Of a DNA stretch of 49,780 bases, positions 1 through 8,102 are shown piece after piece; the first letter of the stretch is position 1, and each line of letters opens with the position of its first letter. The DNA is from Candidatus Niyogibacteria bacterium (GTDB taxonomy: Bacteria > Patescibacteriota > Minisyncoccia > JACROR01): NCBI GenBank assembly GCA_016186495.1, contig JACPLO010000011.1:1-49780 (forward strand), given 5' to 3'. Both the position numbers and the translations under genes were made by a program. The notes beneath the pieces were generated by a model, which made no database searches, had not been told where the DNA came from, and worked only from the letters and a program-made list of their open reading frames with translations.

Positions 1-141
1 CTGACGCGCACCTCGTCCGCTCCCTGCGGTCGCGGGAGCAAAAACCAAAAATTTTCCTTACCTTTCTTCTTTTCCTCGGCGGGGGGTGTGGGGGGAGCCG
101 ACAAAAAATGGAAAGGAAATTTTTGGTTTTGCTTCGCCGCT
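1..141 (-). repeat. Left arm of a 141-bp perfect inverted repeat
   Basis: Positions 1-141 are the exact reverse complement of 2170-2310 (position p pairs with 2311-p). Bases 1-124 are also the reverse complement of the second tandem copy at 2311-2434. The unit contains a GCTTCGC/GCGAAGC motif, a run of C/G-rich sequence and an imperfect internal fold-back. The window begins exactly at the unit's edge, so further copies may lie outside. Confidence 0.95.
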
Positions 142-209
142 ACTAAATTCAGTTTACCACAATATGCAAAGTTTAGGTATTGCAATCCAGCATATACGCT
201 GATAGTATT

Positions 210-431
210 ATGGTAGATACAATACGAACAAAGGAATATGGCGATTTTGTCGGAAAACTGCGAAAAGCTCGGCTTGAAGCAAGTTTACGCCAAATAGATG
301 TCGCTAAAAAGTTGAAACGCACGCAATCGTATGTGTCCCGCGTTGAGGTCGGAGAACAGAGGTTGGATATTTTGGAACTTAAGAAATTTGCCGAATTGTA
401 TAAAAAGGATTTAAATTATTTTATAAAATAA
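210..431 (+). CDS. XRE-family helix-turn-helix regulator
   Basis: Small Cro/C1-type DNA-binding protein of 73 aa. The HTH spans roughly residues 12-65, with the typical 'LRQIDVAKKL' helix pair followed by 'YVSRVEVGEQRLDI' and a leucine/phenylalanine-rich end. The ATG at 210 is preferred because the fold starts just after it. A TTG at 180 would add ten residues with no good ribosome binding site. It is the first gene inside the inverted repeat and ends 6 bases before the surface-protein gene at 438, so it may be co-transcribed with it and control it. It could equally be the antitoxin-like half of a pair, but no toxin is recognisable next to it. Confidence 0.8.
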   Translation: MVDTIRTKEYGDFVGKLRKARLEASLRQIDVAKKLKRTQSYVSRVEVGEQRLDILELKKFAELYKKDLNYFIK

Positions 432-437
432 AAAATT

Positions 438-1586
438 ATGAAAAACTATACATTAGCAGTCATCGCAGGTTTACTGATGCTCTCACCGGTAGTTGCGTCG
501 GCTTCTTTCGATACTAGTTTAAAATATGGCGCACGAGGACAAGCAGTGATCGAGTTGCAAGATTTACTTGCGAGCGAAGACTGCCTAAGTGTTAATTCGA
601 CGGGTTATTTTGGATTGCTTACACTGAAAGCTGTTAAGTGCTTCCAAACAAAATATAATTTACCTTCCACCGGATTTTTTGGAGTGATGAGTAGAACAAA
701 GGCTAATGAAATTGTCGCGACCATAACTGCTCCATCAAACGCCGCTGCTCAAGCAGAAACAACTACACCAAATCAGCCAAGCACAACAAAGCCAAAGACT
801 TTTACGCTACCGAATGGAACAGTTATAGATTCTCAAGGAAATATTATTAGCACTCCACCCACCGTAACAACACCGCAAAATACTTTTGTAGATGTATGCT
901 TAAATATTGAAGGCGTACAAACAACAGTTCCAGGAGGAATGACTGCAACAGGAAATGTATGTGTTGTTGCGCAAGCAACGCCTCCACCAACTGATCTGTG
1001 TCCAAATATTTCGGGATTACAAACAACTATTCCTGCAGGAAAAATTTTGCAAAACGGAGATTGCGTTACCCCAGCCCCTACCCCAACTCCGACAACTTCT
1101 CTGCTATTACCTAAGCGGCTTAACTATGGTGGTCAAGCATCTTGGCCGAACGGTAATAATTACGGAAATGTAAATGATAGTTGCAATAATTGCGTAGTAC
1201 TGATTACAGAAATGCCAACCACTGCAAATGTTTATTTAATGGAGTATACCGCACTCCGTGGTGGCGCAGCTTTGGATGGCTATGCCGCTAATAACCCACA
1301 AATTATTTCTGTTTATGCGGATAATAATTTGTCTGCCACTCATGTTTTTCTGTTCTCTCACATGGGCATGGATAGTGCGAAAAAGTATTTATTCATAGTA
1401 GATGCAACCGACCAAAACGGAAAAAAATTTATACGGCAATTTGGTGGCGTTGATTCGAGCAGTACTTATTTACCAGGCCCATTTAAGTGGGGAGAAAATC
1501 AAACTATAAGCTGGGTGAGTGATTACCCAAGCCAATATATGAAGAGCAATTACTATGTCGATGTACCTCTGACCAAAGTTCAATAA
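438..1586 (+). CDS. Secreted peptidoglycan-binding-domain surface protein
   Basis: 382 aa. Residues 1-22 are a signal peptide ending 'VVASA'. A PG_binding_1 domain follows at about 30-90 ('YGARGQAVIELQDLL', 'GYFGLLTLKAVKCFQ'). Next come a Thr/Pro/Gln-rich linker and two short Cys-pair repeats starting near 152 ('DVCLNIEGVQTTVPGG') and 186 ('DLCPNISGLQTTIPAG'). A C-terminal domain of about 155 residues that I do not recognise completes the protein. The architecture suggests an exported protein held to the wall by its N-terminal domain and displaying the C-terminal domain. There is no SD before the ATG. It lies within the inverted-repeat-bounded segment with the regulator before it and the 94-aa protein after it. 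The same first domain recurs in the gene at 2766. Confidence 0.85.
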   Translation: MKNYTLAVIAGLLMLSPVVASASFDTSLKYGARGQAVIELQDLLASEDCLSVNSTGYFGLLTLKAVKCFQTKYNLPSTGFFGVMSRTKANEIVATITAPSNAAAQAETTTPNQPSTTKPKTFTLPNGTVIDSQGNIISTPPTVTTPQNTFVDVCLNIEGVQTTVPGGMTATGNVCVVAQATPPPTDLCPNISGLQTTIPAGKILQNGDCVTPAPTPTPTTSLLLPKRLNYGGQASWPNGNNYGNVNDSCNNCVVLITEMPTTANVYLMEYTALRGGAALDGYAANNPQIISVYADNNLSATHVFLFSHMGMDSAKKYLFIVDATDQNGKKFIRQFGGVDSSSTYLPGPFKWGENQTISWVSDYPSQYMKSNYYVDVPLTKVQ

Positions 1587-1605
1587 TTTTATTAACTACG
1601 GTAAA

Positions 1606-1890
1606 ATGAGTGACTCAAAATTCAAACTAACAAAATTTCACAGGGACGATTCTGGTTTTATGCAGATTCGCTATGAAATTTTGTCTAGCGGAAAAGTGAT
1701 TGCTTTTGGTATCGCGGGGACAGACTTGAGCACGCTACAATTTGGTGATGAAATAGATTTTGATAAAGAATCTGATGTGATACTTGAAAAGTACCGCGAT
1801 TCCAAAAGCAATATGGCGTTTGAGTATGTCCCGAATGTTGGTTTTGACGAAGTAGATACGACTAAACAGAGTTGGTTTATTTTTACATAA
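1606..1890 (+). CDS. Hypothetical 94-aa protein
   Basis: Not recognised. It is an acidic, soluble-looking protein without signal peptide, membrane segment or Cys. It contains an alternating hydrophobic pattern ('MQIRYEILSSGKVIAFGI') typical of beta strands and ends in an aromatic tail. It follows the surface-protein gene by 19 bases on the same strand and is the last gene before the repeat block, so it is probably part of the same cassette. A partner or immunity-type role for the neighbouring protein would be guesswork. Confidence 0.65.
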   Translation: MSDSKFKLTKFHRDDSGFMQIRYEILSSGKVIAFGIAGTDLSTLQFGDEIDFDKESDVILEKYRDSKSNMAFEYVPNVGFDEVDTTKQSWFIFT

Positions 1891-2169
1891 GGTTAGGATT
1901 TAAGGGAGCAATCCCCGCCGTTTTACAATGTTCCTCAAAAACGGCGAGGGATGGACTGCTTGTGCGCGCACAGGGCGGGTGGGGCAAGCACATATAGATT
2001 TGTTTGTGCCATGCACAATCCATTTTAAGGAGTTACCACCGAACTCGGTTGGAGGCACAAAATTTAGAGCTACCACCAAACGCGGGGAGTAAGCGCCTCG
2101 TCTCGCCGCGAGGACGAAGAAAAGAGTAAACAAAAATGTTAAAATAAGATTGCTCTTTTAGTAGTCTGA
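1891..2169. other. Non-coding stretch inside the repeat-bounded cassette
   Basis: I see no credible gene here. The stretch has several short fold-backs: GCCGTTTT at 1917-1924 pairs with AAAACGGC at 1938-1945, and TGCTTG pairs with CAAGCA around 1957-1990. The first can act as a weak terminator for the gene ending at 1890. Open frames on the minus strand across this area run through the repeats and have no protein-like composition. Confidence 0.6.
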
Positions 2170-2310
2170 AGCGGCGAAGCAAAACCAAAAATTTCCTTTC
2201 CATTTTTTGTCGGCTCCCCCCACACCCCCCGCCGAGGAAAAGAAGAAAGGTAAGGAAAATTTTTGGTTTTTGCTCCCGCGACCGCAGGGAGCGGACGAGG
2301 TGCGCGTCAG
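2170..2310 (+). repeat. Right arm of the 141-bp inverted repeat
   Basis: Exact reverse complement of 1-141. Its last 124 bases (2187-2310) are repeated directly and without change at 2311-2434. With the left arm it brackets the XRE, surface-protein and 94-aa genes. Confidence 0.95.
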
Positions 2311-2434
2311 AAAAATTTCCTTTCCATTTTTTGTCGGCTCCCCCCACACCCCCCGCCGAGGAAAAGAAGAAAGGTAAGGAAAATTTTTGGTTTTTGCTCC
2401 CGCGACCGCAGGGAGCGGACGAGGTGCGCGTCAG
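2311..2434 (+). repeat. Second tandem copy of a 124-bp repeat unit
   Basis: Identical to 2187-2310 and directly adjacent to it. The unit starts with AAAAATTTCCTTTCC and ends with GAGGTGCGCGTCAG. Near its ends are matching tracts (CCAAAAATTTCC just before, GGAAAATTTTTGG inside), so a single-stranded copy could fold back on itself. Identity of the copies points to recent duplication or to homogenisation. Confidence 0.95.
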
Positions 2435-2477
2435 TCCTTTCGTTCAAAAAAAGTTCGCGCAAAGTGTATGATTAGAG

Positions 2478-2732
2478 CATAATGAACGAAGTGAATTAGC
2501 CGTGGAGCGAGACAACTGCTTGTCTCGCGTTGGGAGTTGAAAGCCGCAGCGATGTTTCGCGAAGCGAAACGAGCGAAGCGGGTGAGGAAGCGAATACTTG
2601 GAGCTTCCGCAAGACCTTTTGAGATAATTTATGAGCAAAGCGAAGTAAATTATCCAAAAGGTGTACAGACCCTGTAAGGGTCGCGAAAATTTGCGAAGCA
2701 AATTATTCGTGACCAACTCCCACCATCGGCAT
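2478..2732 (+). repeat. Nested-hairpin intergenic element, full-length copy
   Basis: A roughly 250-base non-coding element made of successive hairpins. GCGAGACA/TGTCTCGC lies at about 2506-2527. GTTTCGC-GAA-GCGAAAC lies near 2554-2570. A stem CCTTTTG + ATAATTTA / TAAATTAT + CAAAAGG occupies about 2614-2661. ACCCT/AGGGT follows, then AATTTGC-GAA-GCAAATT near 2688-2704. TGGGAGTTG (2531) and CAACTCCCA (2714) enclose most of it. The first 53 bases of the enclosed part and the final CCATCGGCAT recur at 4506-4568. The design resembles REP/BIME-type palindromic units, but no transposase is seen. Confidence 0.8.
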
Positions 2733-2765
2733 ATAGAAAAATAAAAAAATAACGCAATTTAATAA

Positions 2766-4445
2766 CTACATTTGTTGCAACGCCTCCAAGAGATTTTTTA
2801 GAATTGAAGAAATAGATTCAAGAACGGAAGCAAAATTGCTTCGGGTGCTATTCAATGCGCTGGGACAGGATATGCGCCCGATACAAACAGCGCCAGCCCC
2901 TGCGCACCTTTGAGCTTCAATCTGAACGCTTCCATCAGCAAAATAAGTAAGAACTTCTGGGAGTGCATACGTTTTCCAACCTGAAGGATCAGAAATAATA
3001 GTATTTATCGTACAGAACTGCTGAAGCAAGTAGTCGTAGTCGGCGATTGTGCATGCGCTTCGCATATCCTCAATATCATTTATTCCCGGTTTTGTAAGTT
3101 TTGCATATCCTATGCCAACATCAGGGGCATAAAATGAAGGAGCGCGTGTGTTACTATTTTTTAATAAACAGGAACCACTTATGCCAGCTGTAGTTGTGGC
3201 GGCAGTCGTAATACTGCGTGTAGTAGCACTGACAGAATTGCTCCGCGGCGAAAGATTCCCGGCAGCATCATATGCGGCAATGGTATAACTATAAGAAGTC
3301 TCAGCCGAAAGACCGGTATCAGTATAAAAACAACTTCCCCAACATAAAGAAGAAGAATGAGAAAGATTAATGATAGAATCATTCCGGTATAATTTAAATC
3401 CTGTCACTCCTATATTATCATTAGGATCTACCCATGAAAGATAAATTCGCGTTGATGATAAGTCATTAATGGTAAGATACGCCGGAGTGGAAGGAGATTC
3501 AATATCTGTTGTTGCAGATGTTGTATTTGAAGTTGTTGTGGAAACTGTCGTTTCTGTTGTTGATGTTGTAGTTGTAGTCATAGTGGAAGGAGGCGGCGAA
3601 GATAACGAGGTTGAAGTTGACGCAGCAGATGGGATTTGCCCGAGACATGCCTCAGCAAACCCATAACAACTATTTCTGCACCAATACCATCCGTTTGTGG
3701 AACAATCAATTGAGCTGCAATAGTTATATGAAGCGGCACACGACTGTGAAGGAGGCGGACTGGGATGGCAAGATATTGTATACCAAAAGAATCCTGATGC
3801 AGTACATTCTTTTTGGGTCGTGCAATAAGAAAAATCGCGAGCGCAGAGAAACTCTGTTGAAGTAGTAGTCGCTTGCTCTGCGGCTATTGCCGGTATCGCA
3901 GGCACAGTTGTGGTTCCGGTTAAACCAACAGATTCGGAAGGAACGGCTGGGATTGCCTCTGAAAGAATTGACGGGACAGATGCCATCACGCCAATTTCAT
4001 TAAGTTTAACAATTGTCTTGGGGCCGACTTGGCCGAAGCCAGTTGTGCTAAAATCTCCCTCTGTTACTATCCCTTGCTGTTCCTGGAATTTTTTTACAGC
4101 TGCCTCTGTAAGAGACCCAAAATATCCCGTAACCAGCCCTTCGGGATATACATCAGGAAATTGTTTAAGAAACTCTTGGAGCTGTTTTACATCGTCTCCT
4201 GTTGCGCCTTTGCGAAGAATTCTTGTAAGGCGCAGTTCTTCCTGAATTGAACTGACTTCTGCCTTTGTGGATGTAAGTTCTGCCTGTAATGAAACAATTT
4301 TGGCCTGAAGATTTTTGATCTGTTCTTGGAGCTGCTGGATGATGGTCTGCGCATCTGAGGAAGTTGTTGTTTGGGCAAAACTAAAAAGCGGGATCGAAAA
4401 AGATACAAAAAGAACGACTAAAAAGAAACGGATGAATATTTTCAT
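2766..4445 (-). CDS. Large secreted protein: coiled coil, peptidoglycan-binding, Cys-rich and fibronectin III domains
   Basis: 559 aa. The signal peptide covers about residues 1-24. A coiled coil at about 28-75 ('IIQQLQEQIKNLQAK') precedes a PG_binding_1 domain at about 80-155 ('LRKGATGDDVKQLQEFL', 'GYFGSLTEAAVKKFQ'). Two Cys/Trp-rich modules lie around 200-270, followed by a Ser/Thr/Pro linker. A fibronectin type III domain at about 317-412 contains 'RIYLSWVDPNDNIGVTGFKL', and a Cys-containing C-terminal region closes the protein. This is a surface display architecture: wall attachment at the N-terminus, adhesive modules outside. The gene sits alone between the two copies of the nested-hairpin element and is convergent in position with the first cassette. 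No SD is seen at the ATG. Confidence 0.85.
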   Translation of the reverse strand: MKIFIRFFLVVLFVSFSIPLFSFAQTTTSSDAQTIIQQLQEQIKNLQAKIVSLQAELTSTKAEVSSIQEELRLTRILRKGATGDDVKQLQEFLKQFPDVYPEGLVTGYFGSLTEAAVKKFQEQQGIVTEGDFSTTGFGQVGPKTIVKLNEIGVMASVPSILSEAIPAVPSESVGLTGTTTVPAIPAIAAEQATTTSTEFLCARDFSYCTTQKECTASGFFWYTISCHPSPPPSQSCAASYNYCSSIDCSTNGWYWCRNSCYGFAEACLGQIPSAASTSTSLSSPPPSTMTTTTTSTTETTVSTTTSNTTSATTDIESPSTPAYLTINDLSSTRIYLSWVDPNDNIGVTGFKLYRNDSIINLSHSSSLCWGSCFYTDTGLSAETSYSYTIAAYDAAGNLSPRSNSVSATTRSITTAATTTAGISGSCLLKNSNTRAPSFYAPDVGIGYAKLTKPGINDIEDMRSACTIADYDYLLQQFCTINTIISDPSGWKTYALPEVLTYFADGSVQIEAQRCAGAGAVCIGRISCPSALNSTRSNFASVLESISSILKNLLEALQQM

Positions 4446-4505
4446 ATATATATGATAACACCATCACAAATAACTTGGAAAGAATTGTTGTGTGTCTTTA
4501 CAGTT

Positions 4506-4568
4506 TGTCTCGCGTTGAGAGTTGAAAGCCGCAGCGATGTTTCGCGAAGCGAAACGAGCCATCGGCAT
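4506..4568 (+). repeat. Shortened copy of the nested-hairpin element
   Basis: 4506-4558 matches 2521-2573 with one mismatch (GGGAG versus GAGAG) and runs directly into CCATCGGCAT, which in the full copy comes about 150 bases later (2723-2732). The internal hairpins are missing. On the minus strand the GTTTCGC/GCGAAAC hairpin lies shortly after the rpoC stop and may serve as its 3' end. Confidence 0.85.
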
Positions 4569-4579
4569 TTTTTAAATCT

Positions 4580-7500
4580 TTATTTTTTCAGCTGCCAAAA
4601 ACCGGTGCCGGCCGGAATCAAGCGGCCGATAATCACATTTTCCTTAAGCCCTAAAAGTTTATCTTCTTTTCCGGCACAAGCCGCGTTTATCAACACTTTG
4701 GAAGTTTCCTGAAAAGAAGCCGCGGAGAGAAAACTGGAAGTGGTCAGCGCCACTTTCGTAATGCCTTTTAGCCAAAGAACGCCTTGAGCCGGTTCTCCTT
4801 TTTCTTTTTTAATCCGTTCGTTTTCTTGAACAAGCATATAATTTTCCACTACATCGCCGATACTGAAAGAAGTGTCGCCGGATTTTTTTATCATCACGCG
4901 GGAAAAAATTTGTTTAACGACCACCTCAATATGTTTGTCGTTTATTGACGCGCCCTGTAAAGTGTAGATTTTACTGACTTCGTTTAAAGCGTAATTTTGG
5001 GCCGCCGCTTCGCCCGCCAATTTGCAAAGAAGAGGAATTTCCACCGCGCCGTCAGAAAGCGGACGGCCTATTTTTATTTCTTCGCCTTTTTGCACTAAAA
5101 GCGCGCGGCCGAATGGAATAACAAATTCCTTGATCTCTGTTTTCTTTTTAGATTTTTTGTCCGACAATTCCGAAAGAATTTTTACCTTTTTTTCTTTGTC
5201 TTTCTCGCTAATTTCAATTACTTGACCGTCAACATCCGAAATAATCGCGGGATTATTCGGTGTTCTTAATTCAAGAATTTCTTCCACTCGCGGAAGGCCC
5301 AAAGTAATGTCGCCGGCCGTGGCGATGCCGCCGGTATGAAAAGTCCTCATCGTCAATTGAGTGCCGGGCTCGCCGATCGCCTGGGCGGCGACAATTCCGA
5401 CTGCTTCGCCTATTTTAACTTTTTCATTATTTCCCAAATCATAACCATAACAAGTCTGGCAAAGACCGCGCAAAACCTTGCAGGTTATCGGCGAACGGAT
5501 AATTAAAGAATTTATTTCCGCGGCTTCAATCGCTTCCGCGTCATCTAAAGTTAAAAGATGGCCGGCTTTAAACCAGATTTTTCCGTTTTTATCTTTAATA
5601 TCTTTAGCCAAAGTCCGGCCAAAAATGCGGAAAGAAAGTTTTTTTCCGTAATCTTCTCCGTCGCGCCGCCTGATTTCAAATCCATCTTTAGTGCCGCAAT
5701 CTTCTTTTTGAATTATTATTTCCTGGGAAACATCCACCAAACGCCTAGTCAGATAGCCGGCGGCGGCTGTTTTCAAAGCCGTGTCCGCCATTCCTTTTCT
5801 CGCGCCATGAGTGGAAATAAAATACTCCAAAACGTTAAGGCCTTCCTTATAAGAAGAAAGGATCGGCAGCTCAATGATTTTTCCGGCCGGATTCCTCACC
5901 AACCCTTTCATTCCCGACATTTGAGAAACTTGGTTCCAATCGCCTCGCGCAGCGGAACTGACCATATTATGGACCGAACCCAAAGGATCAAGAGAAAGAG
6001 GGACCGCTTCATCAACTTTCCGTTTTACATTTGACCAAATTTCAATAATTTTTCTATAACGTTCTTTATCGGTCAAAAGGCCTTCTTCAAATTGGTCCTG
6101 CACTTGCTGAGCCTCTTTTTGCGCCTGATTAATAATTGAATGTTTAACTTCGGGCATGGTTAAATCATCTATTCCCCAGCTGATGCCGGAACGAGTGGCA
6201 TAATTAAAACCGAAAGATTTAATTTTATCTAAAATTTCCGGCGTTTTCTCCGAACCGTAACGGGCGATCAAACGGCGGACAATCTTGCCTAAAGTGCTTT
6301 TTTTAATTTCTTCGTTGATAAAAAGAAAATTATCGGGCAAAATACTGTTGAAAAGCAGACGGCCGGCGCTCGTTTCAAAAATCGTTCCGGCATGCTCGTG
6401 ATATTTAGCCGTTGCGGTCGCCCGGACTTTAATGGGCGCTTGAATATCCAAATATCCCGTATCATAAGCTAAAAGAGCTTCATTCGGCGAAGAAAAAATT
6501 CTTCCCGCTCCCTTTGATTTTTCATTGATTTTCGTCATCCAATAACATCCTAAGACAATATCCTGGGTGGGATTGGTAACCGGCTCGCCCGCGCCGGGCT
6601 TGAGAAGATTTTTTCCCGCGTTCATAATTTCCCGCGCTTCAGTTTGCGCTTCCCGGCTTAAAGGGACGTGCACCGCCATCATATCGCCGTCAAAATCGGC
6701 GTTAAAAGCCTGACAAACCAAAGGATGAAGCTGAATGGCGTTCCCTTCAATTAAAACCGGATGAAAAGCCTGAATTCCCAGACGATGAAGCGTGGGCGCG
6801 CGATTCAATAAAACAAATTTATTTTCTATCGCTTCGTCTAAAGCTCCCCAAACTTCGGGAGATTTTTCATCAATCAAACGATTGGCGCCGCGGACATTAT
6901 GAGCTAATTCTTTTTTAATAAGCAAAGAAATAACAAAAGGCCGAAAAAGTTCCAAAACCATATGCTTCGGCAGACCGCATTGATTTAACTTCAGATCCGG
7001 ACCAACGACAATTACGGAACGGCCGGAATAATCCACTCTTTTTCCTAAAAGATTTTGGCGAAAACGCCCTTGTTTTCCTTTAAGCATATCCGCCAAAGAA
7101 CGAAGAGGCCGCTTTTGGGCTTGAGAAATTACCGCCTGGCCCCGGCGCATTGAATTATCAATCAGCGCATCCACCGCTTCCTGAAGCATTCTTTTTTCGT
7201 TCCTCATAATTACTTCCGGCGCCTTAAGTTCTAAAAGTTTTTTCAGCCGGTTGTTCCGGTTGATCACGCGGCGATAAAGATCGTTGACATCGGAAGTGGC
7301 GTGCCGGCCTCCGTCTAAAGCGACCATCGGGCGAAGAGCCGGAGGAATAACCGGAATAACTTCCAAAAACATCCATTCCGGCCGGCTGCGCGATCTTTTG
7401 AGCGCGCGAACCAGACTCAAACGTTTAAGAATTTTTTTAACATTCGGAGCGCTGGCCTCTTTTTCCTGAATCGTCAATTCCTCTTCTAATTTTTCCAAAT

Positions 7501-8099
7501 CTAAATTCTTGCAGAGATTATACAGCGCTTCCGCTCCGATCTCCGCTTCAAAAACTTCTCCGAAGCGAAGCGACAAACGATGATAAGAAACTTCGTCCAA
7601 GACTCTCAACGGCCTTAAATCATCCAATTCGGATTTTACCCGATCCCGCGCTTCTTTTAAGGATTTCTTTTCTTTGAGACTGCCGGCCACTTTAACTTTT
7701 TCCTTATAATCCCTCTCCAGTATTTTTGAAACTTCCTGCCGCGCCTTTTCGTTGATTTTTGTCACCACGTAGCCGGCAAAATAAACCACCCGCTCCAAAT
7801 CGTTGATGGATATGTCTAAAATCAAACCAATTTTGGAAGGCACTCCCCGCAAAAACCAAATATGAGAGACAGGCGTCGCCAGCTTGATATGGCCCATTCT
7901 TTCCCGCCGGACAATTGATTTTGTCACTTCCACTCCGCACTTATCGCAAACAATTCCTTTATAGCGAATCCGGCGATATTTTCCGCAATAACATTCATAA
8001 TCTTTTTCCGGCCCAAAAACCTCGCGACCAGGAAAGAATCTTATCCGGCGAAGCTAAACGCAAAACTATTGATTTAAGATCAGTGGGTTTTTGTTCCAT
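4580..8099 (-). CDS. rpoC: RNA polymerase beta' subunit, reading frame broken near the N-terminus
   Basis: Catalytic beta' subunit. The metal-binding NADFDGD motif is at 6683-6703, and the second zinc site ('CKVLRGLCQTCYG') is encoded near 5440-5500. The long frame begins only at 7933, but the preceding DNA encodes the conserved start in two frames. From ATG 8099 it gives 'SPDKILSWSRG', then after about 8021 the other frame gives 'EVFGPEKDYECYCGKYR' and 'GIVCDKCGVEVT' with the four zinc-ribbon Cys. Five bases appear lost between the two GGT repeats of an expected GGTGAGGT. Restored length is about 1174 aa, normal for the family. ATG 8099 lies 3 bases after the rpoB stop. A real deletion cannot be told from an assembly error here. 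Confidence 0.93.
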
Positions 8100-8102
8100 A
8101 AT

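Noticed and set aside
2187-2434. CRISPR array
   Set aside because: Only two adjacent 124-bp identical units without spacers; too long and no cas genes nearby.
1900-2716. Several open frames on both strands through the repeat block
   Set aside because: They cross identical repeats in different frames, have no protein-like composition or ribosome sites, and contradict each other.
3469-3666. Val-rich plus-strand frame
   Set aside because: Mirror image of the Thr/Ser linker codons of the surface protein on the other strand.
8016-8032. Programmed frameshift in rpoC
   Set aside because: No slippery run, stop-codon context or stimulator at the junction, and sequence looks like loss between short repeats; deletion or assembly error is simpler.
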